DNA of 64,000 bases from Pseudarthrobacter sp. GA104 (GCF_009741265.1 NZ_WOWL01000001.1:2542001-2606000), one strand, 5' to 3'. Positions 7,921-16,636 are shown, counted from the first letter of the stretch. The notes: a model not told the origin generated them from the letters alone. Numbers and translations: made by a program.

Positions 7921-8690
7921 GTGACACTCCCCAGGGGTCCGTAGTCGGCGTGGACGGTATCTCCCTTGTACACCCAGAGCGGGCGGGTGAAGGAACCGGC
8001 GAGGATGATGTCGCCGGCTTTCAGTGAGTCGCCGTGGGCGGCGATCTTGTTGGCCAGCCAGTGGACGCCGTTGGCCGGGTGGTCCAGGACCCCGGCGGCG
8101 ACTCCGGTCTCTTCAACGGTCTGGTTCTTGTAGAGGATGGCGGAGACCCAGCGGAGGTCCACGGCGTCGGGCTTCACGGGCCGGCCGCCGATCACCATGG
8201 CGCCCATCGCCGCGTTGTCCGAGATGGTGTCCACGATGGTCCTGCCTTCCATCTCGATCCGGGAATCCAGGATCTCCAGGGCCGGGACAACGTAGTCGGT
8301 GGCTTTCAGGACGTCGAAGATGGTGCAGCCCGGGCCTTTCAGCCCGTCTTTCAGGACGAAGGCCAGCTCCACCTCCACCCGCGGGTGGGTGTACTGGTCC
8401 CAGTCCACGGAGCAGCCGGTTTCCAGCACCATGTCATCGAAGATGGCGCCGTAGTCCGGTTCGGTGATGCCGGTGGCGGCCTGCATGGCCTTGGACGTGA
8501 GGCCGATCTTGCGCCCCACCAGGCTCCGTCCGGCTTCCTCGTTCCGCCGCCGCCACAACAGCTGCACGGCGTAGGAGTCCTCCACCGTCATGTCCGGGTA
8601 GCGTGCGGTCAGGCGCGGCACAGGTTTCCGGTTACGGCCCGCCTCGACCAGTTCGTCCGCGATGGCCTCGATCGTCCTGTCATCCAGCAT
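7905..8690 (-). CDS. hpaH: 2-oxo-hept-4-ene-1,7-dioate hydratase
   Basis: 261 residues, close to the family norm. It adds water to 2-oxohept-4-ene-1,7-dioate to form the substrate of HpaI. Motifs are GRKIGLTSKAMQAATGITEPDYGAIFDDM, the metal-binding RVEVELAFVL, and LKAGDIILAGSFTRPLWV near the end. ATG 8690 lies three bases after the stop of the dioxygenase gene. The family also contains 2-hydroxypenta-2,4-dienoate hydratases; neighbours decide the assignment. Confidence 0.9.
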   Translation of the reverse strand: MLDDRTIEAIADELVEAGRNRKPVPRLTARYPDMTVEDSYAVQLLWRRRNEEAGRSLVGRKIGLTSKAMQAATGITEPDYGAIFDDMVLETGCSVDWDQYTHPRVEVELAFVLKDGLKGPGCTIFDVLKATDYVVPALEILDSRIEMEGRTIVDTISDNAAMGAMVIGGRPVKPDAVDLRWVSAILYKNQTVEETGVAAGVLDHPANGVHWLANKIAAHGDSLKAGDIILAGSFTRPLWVYKGDTVHADYGPLGSVTCRFE

Positions 8691-8693
8691 GAT

Positions 8694-9803
8694 CTAGACC
8701 TGCGCCCCCAGCTTGAAGCCGGTCTTCTGTTCAGTGGCACCGGCGCCTTCTCCTTCTGTTTTCCGGGTGTAGGAGAAGCCGTCGGCACCCACGGTGACCG
8801 CCATTTCGCTCTTTTCCTCGCGCTCGATGACCGGCTGCGGGTTGCCGTCCAGGTCCAGGACCAGGGAGGCCTCCGTGTACCAGGAGGGGACCACGGGGTT
8901 GCCCCACCAGTCGCGGCGCTGGTTGTCGTGGACGTCCCAGGTGATGGTGGGGTTGTCCGGATCGCCGGTGTAGTAGTCCTGGGTGTAGATCTCCACACGG
9001 TGGCCGTCCGGGTCCAGGATGTAGAGGTAGAAGGCGTTGGACACGCCGTGCCGGCCGGGGCCGCGTTCGATCCGGTCGCTGATGCGCAGGGCGCCCATCT
9101 TGTCGCAGATCTGGATGATGTTGTGCTTCTCGTGCGTGGCAAAGGCAATGTGGTGCATCCGCGGCCCGTTGCCGCCGGTGAGCGCGGTGTCGTGGACGGT
9201 CTGCTTGCGGTGCATCCATGCGGCGTACGTGACGCCGTCGGAATCCTGGATGTCCTCCGAGACGCGGAAGCCGAGGTCCTCGAGGTATTTGCGGCCGCGC
9301 GGGACGTCGGGGGTGACCTGGTTGAAGTGGTCCAGGCGGACCAGCTCACCGGCGGAGTAGAGGTCGTAGCGCTGGGTAAGGCGCTCCACGTGCTCCACGT
9401 CGTAGAAGAACTCGTACGGGAAGCCCAGCGGGTCTTCGACGCGGACGGAGTCTCCGATGCCCTTGGTGAAGCCTTCCTTGCGGCGTTCAACCCGGCAGCC
9501 CAACTCGCGGTAGTACGCCTCTGCGGCGTCCACTTCGGCGGGGGACTTCACCCGGTAGGCGAAGGCCGCTACGGCGGCGACGGGTCCCTTGCGCAGCACC
9601 AGGTTGTGGTGGATGAACTCCTCCAGGGTACGCAGGTAGATGGCGTTCTCGTCTTCTTCGGTGACGTGCAGGCCGAGCATGTCCACGTAGAACGCGCGGG
9701 ATTTGGCGAGGTCGGTGACCACGATTTCCATGTAGGCGCAGCGGACGATGTCCGGAGCCGGGACAGTGGGGGTGGGGATAGGGCCGGTGAACGGGTTGCT
9801 CAT
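8694..9803 (-). CDS. hpaD: 3,4-dihydroxyphenylacetate 2,3-dioxygenase (extradiol, vicinal oxygen chelate type)
   Basis: Ring-cleaving enzyme of the pathway, 369 residues. The metal ligands line up as His159 (VRLDHFNQV), His218 (RMHHIAFATH) and Glu271 (HRVEIYTQDYY). This is the 2-His-1-carboxylate spacing of the Arthrobacter manganese enzyme MndD (known ligands H155, H214, E267), offset by a constant four residues. A second-sphere His is in RHGVSNAF. Whether iron or manganese is used cannot be read from the sequence. It is separated from hpaE by 29 bases and from hpaH by three. Confidence 0.95.
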   Translation of the reverse strand: MSNPFTGPIPTPTVPAPDIVRCAYMEIVVTDLAKSRAFYVDMLGLHVTEEDENAIYLRTLEEFIHHNLVLRKGPVAAVAAFAYRVKSPAEVDAAEAYYRELGCRVERRKEGFTKGIGDSVRVEDPLGFPYEFFYDVEHVERLTQRYDLYSAGELVRLDHFNQVTPDVPRGRKYLEDLGFRVSEDIQDSDGVTYAAWMHRKQTVHDTALTGGNGPRMHHIAFATHEKHNIIQICDKMGALRISDRIERGPGRHGVSNAFYLYILDPDGHRVEIYTQDYYTGDPDNPTITWDVHDNQRRDWWGNPVVPSWYTEASLVLDLDGNPQPVIEREEKSEMAVTVGADGFSYTRKTEGEGAGATEQKTGFKLGAQV

Positions 9804-9832
9804 GATGGTCTCTCTTCTTTGAAAGGGGTTGG

Positions 9833-11347
9833 CTAGGCGCCGAATTTGGGGGTGTGGACGGTGCCGAGGGTGATGTGGACGGCCTGCTGGTCGGTGTAGA
9901 AGTCGATGGAGCGGTAGCCGCCCTCGTGGCCCAGCCCCGAGGCCTTGACGCCGCCGAACGGGGTGCGCAGGTCGCGGACGTTGTGGCTGTTCAGCCAGAC
10001 CATGCCGGCCTCGACGTTCTGCGAGAAGTTGTGGGCGCGGGTGAGGTTCTGCGTCCAGATGTAGGCGGCGAGGCCGTACTTGGTGTTGTTCGCCAGGGCG
10101 AGGGCCTCGTCGTCGTTCTCGAACGGGGTGATCGCGACGACGGGGCCGAAGATTTCCTCCTGGAAGATCCGGGCGTCGGGGGCGACGTCGGCAAACACCG
10201 TAGGTGCGATGTAGTTGCCGTCGGGGAGTCCTTCGGGCCGGCCGCCGCCGGCCAGGAGCCGGCCTTCGGATTTGCCGATCTCCACGTAGGAGGCCACCTT
10301 TTCGTAGTGTTCGGGGTGGACCAGGGCGCCCACCTCGGTCTTGGGGTCATGCGGGTCGCCGACGACGATGTTCTTTGCGCGGGCGGCGTACTTTTCGCAG
10401 AACTCGTCGTAGATGGCGCGTTCCACCAGGATGCGGGAGCCGGCGGTGCAGCGCTCGCCGTTGAGGGAGAAGACGCCGAACAGGGCCGAGTCGATGGCGG
10501 CGTCCAGGTCGGCGTCGGCGAATACGACGCAGGGGGATTTGCCGCCGAGTTCCATGGACAGGCCCTTGAGGTTGGCTGCGGCGTTGCGGAAGATCGTCTG
10601 GCCGGTAGTGGTCTCGCCGGTGAAGGAGATCAGCGGGACGTCCGGGTGCTTGACCAGGGCGTCGCCGGCTTCCTCGCCGAGGCCGTTGACCAGGTTGAAC
10701 ACCCCGTCAGGGAGGCCGGCGTCCTTGAAGATGGTGGCCCACAGCGAGGCGGAGAGCGGGGTGAACTCGGCTGGCTTGAGGACCACGGTGTTGCCGGTGG
10801 CCAGGGCCGGGGCGAGCTTCCAGGACTCCAGCATGAACGGGGTGTTCCACGGGGTGATGAGGCCCGCGACGCCGATCGGCTTGCGGTTCACGTAATTGAT
10901 CTGTGAGCCGGGGACCTTCATGGCGTCGTCGAACTGGGCCACGATCAGGTCGGCGAAGAAGCGGAAGTTCTCCGCCGCGCGGAGGGCCTGGCCCTTGGCC
11001 TGGGTGATGGGCAGGCCGGTATCAAACGTCTCGAGCTCGGCAAGCCGGGCTTCCTGCGCCTCGACGGCGTCCGCGATTTTGTTCAGGACGCGGGCGCGTT
11101 CTCGGGGCTTCATCTTCGGCCACGGGCCGTTGGTGAACGCTTCCCGGGCGGCGGCGACGGCGAGGTCTATGTCCTCCTTCTGGCCTGCGGCGGCGGTGGC
11201 GTAGTTGGTGTTGGATACCGGGTCCAGGACGTCGAAGGTCTTGCCGGAGACGGAGTCGACGAACTCGCCGTTGATGTAGTGCTGGATGTGGTTGGGAAGG
11301 TCCTGCGGCACGTAGTGGGTGGCGGACTGTTCTGCAGTGAACGTCAT
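9833..11347 (-). CDS. hpaE: 5-carboxymethyl-2-hydroxymuconate semialdehyde dehydrogenase
   Basis: Aldehyde dehydrogenase of 504 residues that oxidises the ring-cleavage product to 5-carboxymethyl-2-hydroxymuconate with NAD+. Catalytic residues are visible: Asn167 (ITPWNTPF), Glu266 (SMELGGKSP) and Cys300 (NGERCTAGSR). It is the first gene of the hpaEDHI block and lies directly after a hairpin that follows the GntR gene, so it may have its own promoter or receive partial read-through. Confidence 0.92.
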   Translation of the reverse strand: MTFTAEQSATHYVPQDLPNHIQHYINGEFVDSVSGKTFDVLDPVSNTNYATAAAGQKEDIDLAVAAAREAFTNGPWPKMKPRERARVLNKIADAVEAQEARLAELETFDTGLPITQAKGQALRAAENFRFFADLIVAQFDDAMKVPGSQINYVNRKPIGVAGLITPWNTPFMLESWKLAPALATGNTVVLKPAEFTPLSASLWATIFKDAGLPDGVFNLVNGLGEEAGDALVKHPDVPLISFTGETTTGQTIFRNAAANLKGLSMELGGKSPCVVFADADLDAAIDSALFGVFSLNGERCTAGSRILVERAIYDEFCEKYAARAKNIVVGDPHDPKTEVGALVHPEHYEKVASYVEIGKSEGRLLAGGGRPEGLPDGNYIAPTVFADVAPDARIFQEEIFGPVVAITPFENDDEALALANNTKYGLAAYIWTQNLTRAHNFSQNVEAGMVWLNSHNVRDLRTPFGGVKASGLGHEGGYRSIDFYTDQQAVHITLGTVHTPKFGA

Positions 11348-11370
11348 TGTTGTTTCCTTCGTGATAGTTC

Positions 11371-11431
11371 AACGCGGGGTCACTTCTGGGCCGATTGGGG
11401 CCGTTTATTGGGCGTTTAGTGACCCCGCGTT
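11371..11431. repeat. 14-bp-arm inverted repeat between GntR gene and hpaE
   Basis: AACGCGGGGTCACT (11371-11384) is matched by its exact complement at 11418-11431, with a 33-base spacer. The right arm encodes the last residues of the GntR regulator (TRGH). It probably folds as a terminator or attenuator in the message entering hpaE. It resembles a dispersed repeat more than a simple terminator, since no U-run follows. Confidence 0.6.
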
Positions 11432-12099
11432 GCTGGTTGCGGGGTGGTCTGGGCGAGGTAGGCGTCCAGGGTGGCGGAGCGGTGCAGGCGGGCGGCCTTC
11501 TCGATGGAATCGGGGTCTGCTCCGGATTCGATGAGCTGCAGCAGCCCTTCGTGCTCCTCCACCGATTCGCGGGCACGGCCCGGGACAAAGCGGAACGTGG
11601 AGGACCGCAAAGCTGCCAGCCGGTTCCAGCCGCGGTGGACCAGGTCCAGGATGTGCGGGTTGGGGCAGCGCTCGAACAGGATGCTGTGGAAGTCCTGGTT
11701 GAGCCGGGTGAAGCGGACGGGGTCAAAATGCTGGAGGCACTCGCGCATCTCCTCATTCACGGCGCGGGCCCGGGCAATCGCCGCGGCATCGACCAGCGGA
11801 GCAGACAGCGCGGTGGCGGCACCTTCCACGATGCTCAGGGTCTGCATGGTGTAGAGGTACTCGGTGGGGTCGATCCCGGCCACGGTGGCGCCCACGTTGC
11901 GTTCGAACTTCACCAGTCCTTCGGCCTCGAGCCGGCGGATGGCTTCCCGGACCGGGACCACGCTGAACCCGAGGTCCTTGGCGATGCTGCCGAGCACCAG
12001 CCGGTACCCGGGGGTGTAGGTTCCTTCCACAATCCGGGCCTTCACTGCGTCGTAGGCCTGTTGCGACTTGCTGCCCGCGGCCAATACTGCCTCAGTCAT
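11416..12099 (-). CDS. GntR-family (FadR subgroup) transcriptional regulator
   Basis: 227 residues: winged helix at about 14-78 (SQQAYDAVKARIVEGTYTPG, SVVPVREAIRRLEAEGLV) and an FCD-type helical ligand domain with candidate metal residues (NQDFHSILFERC, VEEHEGLLQLI). It overlaps the upstream FAH-RraA gene by eight bases and precedes hpaE, so it is the obvious regulator of aromatic catabolism here. A perfect GTATAC-centred palindrome in the promoter upstream is its probable operator. The C-terminal four residues fall inside an inverted repeat. Confidence 0.9.
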   Translation of the reverse strand: MTEAVLAAGSKSQQAYDAVKARIVEGTYTPGYRLVLGSIAKDLGFSVVPVREAIRRLEAEGLVKFERNVGATVAGIDPTEYLYTMQTLSIVEGAATALSAPLVDAAAIARARAVNEEMRECLQHFDPVRFTRLNQDFHSILFERCPNPHILDLVHRGWNRLAALRSSTFRFVPGRARESVEEHEGLLQLIESGADPDSIEKAARLHRSATLDAYLAQTTPQPATRGH

Positions 12100-13558
12100 T
12101 GCTCTTGCCCGCTTTCCAGTCCTCGTACCGTGCCTGCCACTGGGCGTTCATGGGGTAGAGGCCGTCAACGCTGTTGCCCTGCTTCACCATCTCGAAGATG
12201 AAGGCTTCTTCCTGTTCCTGCCGAATGCAGTCCTCGACGAGTTCCCCGGCGATGGCCGGCGGGATCACCAGGATGCCGTCGGAGTCGGCCACGATGATGT
12301 CGCCGGGCTGCACCGTTGTACCGCCGCAGGCGATGGTGATGTCCGTGTCCCACGGAACGTGGCGGCGTCCCAGCACCGCGGGGTGCGGGTTGGCGAAGTA
12401 GGTGGGCATCTCCAGTCCGGCCACGGCGGCGTAGTCCCGGACGCCGCCGTCCGTGATGATCGCCGCGGCGCCGCGGACCTGGGCGCGCAGGGCCAGGATG
12501 TCACCCACCGTCCCGGTGCCTTTCTCGCCGCGGGCCTCCATCACCAGGATTTCGCCCTCGTTCACGGAATCGATGGCGCGCTTCTGGGCGTTGAAGCCGC
12601 CGCCGTGGGACTTGAACAGGTCCTCCCGGTTGGGGACGTAGCGCAGGGTCCGGGCCAGCCCGACGACGCGGCGGTCCGGGCGCGTGGCCTGCAGCCCGTC
12701 GATGCTGACGTTATTAAGGCCGCGTTTGCGCAGCTGCGAGGACAGCGTGGCCGTGGCGACGCTCTCGAGTTTGGCTTTCAGTACCGGGGTGAGGACGCTG
12801 GCCGGAGCAGGAAGGCCGGCAGCTTCGCGCGAACCCCACGCTTCCTCCCGCTGCACGTCGTCAACCTTGGGGCCGGCACCAAAGTCAGCGAACGGCGTCG
12901 TGCCTTCCTCCACCCTGGTGACCAGGCGGCCGGTGGTGGGGCTGCCATCAAGCGTGCCCACCTCCACCTCCAGCACGTCCCCGGGCCTGGCCACGGAGGC
13001 GCCGGCGGGGGTGCCGGTGAGGATGATGTCCCCTTCCTCGAGGGTGAGCAGCTGGGAGAGGTCGGCGACCAGGCGGGCGAACGGGAAAAGCAGGTCCTCC
13101 GTGGTGTCGTCCTGGACGAGCTGGCCGTTGTGCCAGGTGCGGATGCGCAGCTTGGCGGGGTCGACGGCGTCTGCCGGGATCAGTGCGGGGCCCACGGGAG
13201 TGAAGCCGTCGCCGCCCTTGGAACGCAGGTTCGAGCCTTTGTCCGCCCAGCGCAGGTCATACACGCCCAGGTCGTTGCTCGCGGTAACGGCGGCGACGTG
13301 GCTCCACGCGTCCTCGAGCCCGACCCGGCGGGCGGCCTTGCCGATGACCAGGGCAATCTCCCCCTCATAGCCGAGGAGCTCGCAGCCGGCAGGCCGTTCC
13401 ACCGCGCTGCCGCTCAGCGAGAGCGACGAGGACGGCTTGAGGAAGTACGACGGCTGGGCCGGCGTGCGTCCCCGCTGCGCGGCCCGGCTGGGGTAGTTGA
13501 TGTGCACCGCGATGACCTTGCGTGCCGCTGCAAGGGTGTCCCCGTTGACCTGCTCCAA
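12092..13558 (-). CDS. FAH-RraA two-domain fusion, HpaG-like isomerase/decarboxylase candidate
   Basis: 488 residues. About 1-235 is an FAH-family domain (LGYEGEIALVIGKAARRV, TASNDLGVYDLRWADKG, EEGDIILTGTPAGASVARPGD). About 265-475 is an RraA-like/HMG-aldolase domain (VGLARTLRYVP, GDILALRAQVRGAAAIITDGGVRDY, VQPGDIIVADSDGILVIPP). HpaG normally joins two FAH domains, doing isomerisation and decarboxylation of carboxymethyl-hydroxymuconate; here the second half is replaced by a fold known for keto-acid aldolase and oxaloacetate decarboxylase activity. The start is a TTG at 13558 with GAGGAG six bases upstream. It is cotranscribed with the GntR gene (8-base overlap). Confidence 0.8.
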   Translation of the reverse strand: MEQVNGDTLAAARKVIAVHINYPSRAAQRGRTPAQPSYFLKPSSSLSLSGSAVERPAGCELLGYEGEIALVIGKAARRVGLEDAWSHVAAVTASNDLGVYDLRWADKGSNLRSKGGDGFTPVGPALIPADAVDPAKLRIRTWHNGQLVQDDTTEDLLFPFARLVADLSQLLTLEEGDIILTGTPAGASVARPGDVLEVEVGTLDGSPTTGRLVTRVEEGTTPFADFGAGPKVDDVQREEAWGSREAAGLPAPASVLTPVLKAKLESVATATLSSQLRKRGLNNVSIDGLQATRPDRRVVGLARTLRYVPNREDLFKSHGGGFNAQKRAIDSVNEGEILVMEARGEKGTGTVGDILALRAQVRGAAAIITDGGVRDYAAVAGLEMPTYFANPHPAVLGRRHVPWDTDITIACGGTTVQPGDIIVADSDGILVIPPAIAGELVEDCIRQEQEEAFIFEMVKQGNSVDGLYPMNAQWQARYEDWKAGKSND

Positions 13559-13581
13559 ACCGTCTCCTCATCGAGTACAAA

Positions 13582-13593
13582 ATCGTATACGAT
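13582..13593. promoter_or_regulatory. Perfect palindrome ATCGTATACGAT, probable GntR operator
   Basis: Twelve-base perfect palindrome, centred 30 bp upstream of the FAH-RraA start, of the GTATAC-centred type bound by many FadR-subgroup regulators. It overlaps the likely -10 region (TATACG/TACGAT on the minus strand). It lies in the divergent interval shared with the flavin hydroxylase gene, so one site could control both sides. Confidence 0.6.
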
Positions 13594-13776
13594 CACTATC
13601 GCGCTCGCGTCGGCGTTCGTCAACCCCTTTTCCCGAGGGAATCCCGGTCCCTTGTAGTCCCCGTCACAGGTGGCGTACTGTGGTGCTCAATCGCAGGGTT
13701 TCTTATATGGAACCTGAAATTCTATTATCGAACAGCTCGTGCAGCTGAAGCGCCACACAACGAAGTGAGGAATCCC

Positions 13777-15687
13777 GTGCAGTTTCACCACCACGGTTAC
13801 GTGTCGGGCGACCCCCGGGTCAAGCCTGCGGCAGGCGTCGGCATCAACCGGCCTGCTGACCTTCCGGACGAAGTCGACGTGCTGATTGTGGGCACCGGAC
13901 CTGCCGGCATGCTTGCAGCCGCGCAGCTTTCCCAGTTCTCGAATGTCACAACGCGCATTGTTGAACGCCGGGAAGGGCGTCTTCCCATCGGCCAGGCGGA
14001 CGGCATCCAGGCCCGGAGCGTGGAGACGTTCCAGGCCTTCGGTTTTGCCGAGCGGATCATCGCCGAGGCATACAGGATCACCGAAATGGCGTTCTGGAAG
14101 CCGGACCCGGCGGACCACTCGCGCATCGTCCGGGCCGCCCGTGCCGTGGACGACGAGATGGGGATCAGTGAATTCCCGCACCTCATCGTGAACCAGGCCC
14201 GCGTCCTGGATTACTTCGCCGAGGTCATGGCCAACTCGCCCACCCGCATGAAGCCCGACTACGGCTACGAATTCCGCGGCCTTGAAGTCACGGGCCAGGG
14301 GGAGTACCCCGTCACTGTGACCCTCGCCCGCACCTCCGGCCCAAGCGAAGGCCAGGAGCGGGTGGTCCGCGCCAAGTACGTTGTTGGTGCGGACGGCGCC
14401 CGCAGCAAGGTGCGGGACGCCATTGGCTGCCACCTCGCCGGCGACGCCGCCAACCACGCCTGGGGCGTTATGGATGTCCTGGCCGTTACCGACTTCCCGG
14501 ACATCCGCACCAAGTGCGCCATCCAGGGTGAGAAAGGCAGCATCCTGCTGATCCCCCGGGAAGGCGGCTACCTCTTCCGCATGTACGTGGACCTTGGCGA
14601 GGTGGATCCGGACACCAAGGGCGCCATCCGCAAAACCACCATCGAGCAGATCATCCACAAGGCCAACGAGATCCTCCACCCTTACACGCTGGACGTGCGC
14701 AACGTGGCATGGCACAGCGTCTACGAGGTGGGCCACCGCCTGACGGACAGGTTTGACGACGTCCTTCCGGAGGACCGCGGCACCCGCACACCGCGGGTGT
14801 TCATCACCGGCGACGCCTGCCACACCCACAGTGCCAAGGCCGGCCAGGGCATGAATGTCTCCATGCAGGACGGCTTCAACCTGGCCTGGAAGCTGGGGCA
14901 CGTGCTGGAAGGCCGCAGCCCGGAGAGCCTGCTGTCCACCTACTCCGAGGAGCGCCAGGTTGTGGCGAAGAACCTTATCGATTTCGATAAGGAGTGGTCC
15001 ACCATGATGGCCAAGAAGCCCGAAGAGTTCGAACACCCCTCGGACCTTGAGGACTTCTACGTGCGCACCGCTGAATTCCCGGCCGGCTTCATGACCCAGT
15101 ACACGCCGTCGATGGTGACCGGCAGCGACATCCACCAGGACCTGGCCACGGGTTTTCCCGTGGGCAAGCGCCTCAAATCGGCGCCCGTGGTGCGGGTGGG
15201 CGATACCAACCCGATGCACCTGGGCCACCACGCTACGGCTGACGGCCGCTGGCGGATCTACGTTTTCGCCGACGCGGCACCGGCCGGCGGGCACTCAGGT
15301 GTGGCGGACTTCGCCGAGTGGCTGGCGAACTCGCCGCAGTCACCGCTGGCCGCGACGCCGTCGGACGCTGACCCGGATGCCTGGTTCGACGTGAAAGTGG
15401 TTTACCAGCAGCCCCACACCGCCGTTGACATCAACGCGGTACCGGCGGTGTTCAGGCCGCAGGTGGGCCCGTTCAAGCTGACCGACTACGAGAAGGTGTA
15501 CGCCACCGATCCCAGCGCGGACATCTTCGAGCTGCGGGGCCTGGACCGCGGCGGCGTGGTGGTGGTGGTCCGTCCGGACCAGTACGTGGCCAACGTCCTG
15601 CCGCTCGCGGCGACGGCGGAGCTGGCGGAGTTCTTCGCCGGTCTCCTTAAGCCGCGCCATGCAGCGGGTCAGCCGCTGACGGTCTGA
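13777..15687 (+). CDS. FAD-dependent aromatic hydroxylase, MobA (3-hydroxybenzoate 4-monooxygenase)-like
   Basis: 636 residues, the length of MobA. FAD/NAD motifs in order are DVLIVGTGPAGMLAAAQL (about 29-46), the second dinucleotide motif YVVGADGARSKVRDAIG (about 205) and RVFITGDACHTHSAKAGQGMNVSMQDGFNLAWKL (about 345). A C-terminal thioredoxin-like domain completes the phenol-hydroxylase architecture. The start is GTG 13777 (TGAGGA five bases upstream); an earlier in-frame GTG at 13765 coincides with that Shine-Dalgarno. It is divergent from the homoprotocatechuate genes, so it may supply their substrate by 4-hydroxylating 3-hydroxyphenylacetate. Conversion of 3-hydroxybenzoate to protocatechuate is the direct family assignment. 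It ends overlapping pheA by 19 bases. Confidence 0.8.
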   Translation: MQFHHHGYVSGDPRVKPAAGVGINRPADLPDEVDVLIVGTGPAGMLAAAQLSQFSNVTTRIVERREGRLPIGQADGIQARSVETFQAFGFAERIIAEAYRITEMAFWKPDPADHSRIVRAARAVDDEMGISEFPHLIVNQARVLDYFAEVMANSPTRMKPDYGYEFRGLEVTGQGEYPVTVTLARTSGPSEGQERVVRAKYVVGADGARSKVRDAIGCHLAGDAANHAWGVMDVLAVTDFPDIRTKCAIQGEKGSILLIPREGGYLFRMYVDLGEVDPDTKGAIRKTTIEQIIHKANEILHPYTLDVRNVAWHSVYEVGHRLTDRFDDVLPEDRGTRTPRVFITGDACHTHSAKAGQGMNVSMQDGFNLAWKLGHVLEGRSPESLLSTYSEERQVVAKNLIDFDKEWSTMMAKKPEEFEHPSDLEDFYVRTAEFPAGFMTQYTPSMVTGSDIHQDLATGFPVGKRLKSAPVVRVGDTNPMHLGHHATADGRWRIYVFADAAPAGGHSGVADFAEWLANSPQSPLAATPSDADPDAWFDVKVVYQQPHTAVDINAVPAVFRPQVGPFKLTDYEKVYATDPSADIFELRGLDRGGVVVVVRPDQYVANVLPLAATAELAEFFAGLLKPRHAAGQPLTV

Positions 15688-16526
15688 GCCGTCCTGTAGT
15701 CCGCGGCGGAGTAGACGCCCAGGATCCGCACCTCGGTGGTGAAGAAGTCCAGTTCCTCGAGGGCCAGCTTCAACGGCAGGTCCTCGGGGTGGCCTTCGAC
15801 GTCGGCCATGAACATGGTGGCGGCGAATTCGTTGCCCACCATGTAGCTTTCCAGCCGGGTCATGTTCACGCCGTTGGTGGCGAAGCCGCCCAGCGCCTTG
15901 TACAGGGCCGAGGGGACGTTGCGGACGCGGAACACAAAGCTGGTGACTGCCGGTCCGGGAAGCTCATCCCGCGCCGGCAGCTCCTTTTCCCGGGCCAGGA
16001 CCACGAAGCGCGTGGTGTTGGAGGGGTCGTCCTCAACCCGTGAGGCCAGCACTTCCAGGCCATAGATCTGGGCCGCGAGCGGGGGAGCGAGGGACAGCTT
16101 GCGGGGATCGTTCCATTCGCTGACTTCCCGGGCGGAACCCGCGGTGTCGCCGGCGATGACGGGCTTGAGGCCGTGCTCGCGGATGAGCTTCCGGCACTGG
16201 CCCAGGGCGTGGATGTGGCTGTGCACCTCGGTGGCACCTTCGATGGTGCTGCCCGGGATGCCAAGCAGGTCGAAGTGGATGGGCAGGAAGAACTCCCCCA
16301 CGATCTGCAGGTTGGACTGCGGCAGCAGGATGTGGATGTCCGCCACCCGGCCGGCGATGGAGTTCTCGATCGGGATCATGGCCAGCTCGGCCTCGCCGCT
16401 GGACACGAGTTCAAACGCGTCCTCGAAGCTCGCGCAGGGCACGCTTTCCATGTCGGGGAACATCTGCTTGCACGCGATATTGGAGTTGGCGCCGGGCTCA
16501 CCCTGGTACGCAATCTTCTGGGCCAT
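15669..16526 (-). CDS. pheA: Prephenate dehydratase
   Basis: 285 residues, monofunctional, converting prephenate to phenylpyruvate in phenylalanine synthesis. The catalytic domain has GEPGANSN, VPCASFEDAFELV, MIPIENSIAGRV and the conserved Thr-Arg-Phe of SNTTRFVVLA. The regulatory ACT domain at about 200-280 contains NGVNMTRLESYMVG where most enzymes have an ESRP motif; the altered residues may change phenylalanine binding. Its 3' end converges on and overlaps the hydroxylase gene. A long inverted repeat lies just upstream. Confidence 0.92.
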   Translation of the reverse strand: MAQKIAYQGEPGANSNIACKQMFPDMESVPCASFEDAFELVSSGEAELAMIPIENSIAGRVADIHILLPQSNLQIVGEFFLPIHFDLLGIPGSTIEGATEVHSHIHALGQCRKLIREHGLKPVIAGDTAGSAREVSEWNDPRKLSLAPPLAAQIYGLEVLASRVEDDPSNTTRFVVLAREKELPARDELPGPAVTSFVFRVRNVPSALYKALGGFATNGVNMTRLESYMVGNEFAATMFMADVEGHPEDLPLKLALEELDFFTTEVRILGVYSAADYRTAQTVSG

Positions 16527-16560
16527 GATCCGTATGGTTTCACGCCCCGCCCCCGCCCGC

Positions 16561-16624
16561 CCAACTGGGTAGCGCTAAGTGTCGTTTTGGGCGGCCAAAA
16601 CGACACTTAGCGCTACCTAGTTGG
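16561..16624. repeat. Long intergenic inverted repeat, copy A
   Basis: Arms of 30 bp (16561-16590 and 16595-16624) with one mismatch and a 4-base loop. The conserved arm core is TAGCGCTAAGTGTCGTTTT. It lies between the stop of the amylosucrase gene and the start of pheA. Two relatives occur at about 43,976 and 53,917. It could act as a bidirectional terminator or be a dispersed miniature element. Confidence 0.85.
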
Positions 16625-16636
16625 GATGGGACGGGC

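Noticed and set aside
8034..9836. 600-codon plus-strand frame
   Set aside because: Antisense to hpaH and hpaD, which have intact catalytic motifs; Val/Gly/Asp/His-rich shadow composition.
13700..13730. Second regulator site (ATGGAA...TTCTAT) before the hydroxylase gene
   Set aside because: Imperfect arms in an AT-rich promoter stretch; no regulator in the window clearly matches it.
13687..15294. 535-codon minus-strand frame
   Set aside because: Antisense to the flavin hydroxylase, whose FAD motifs are intact.
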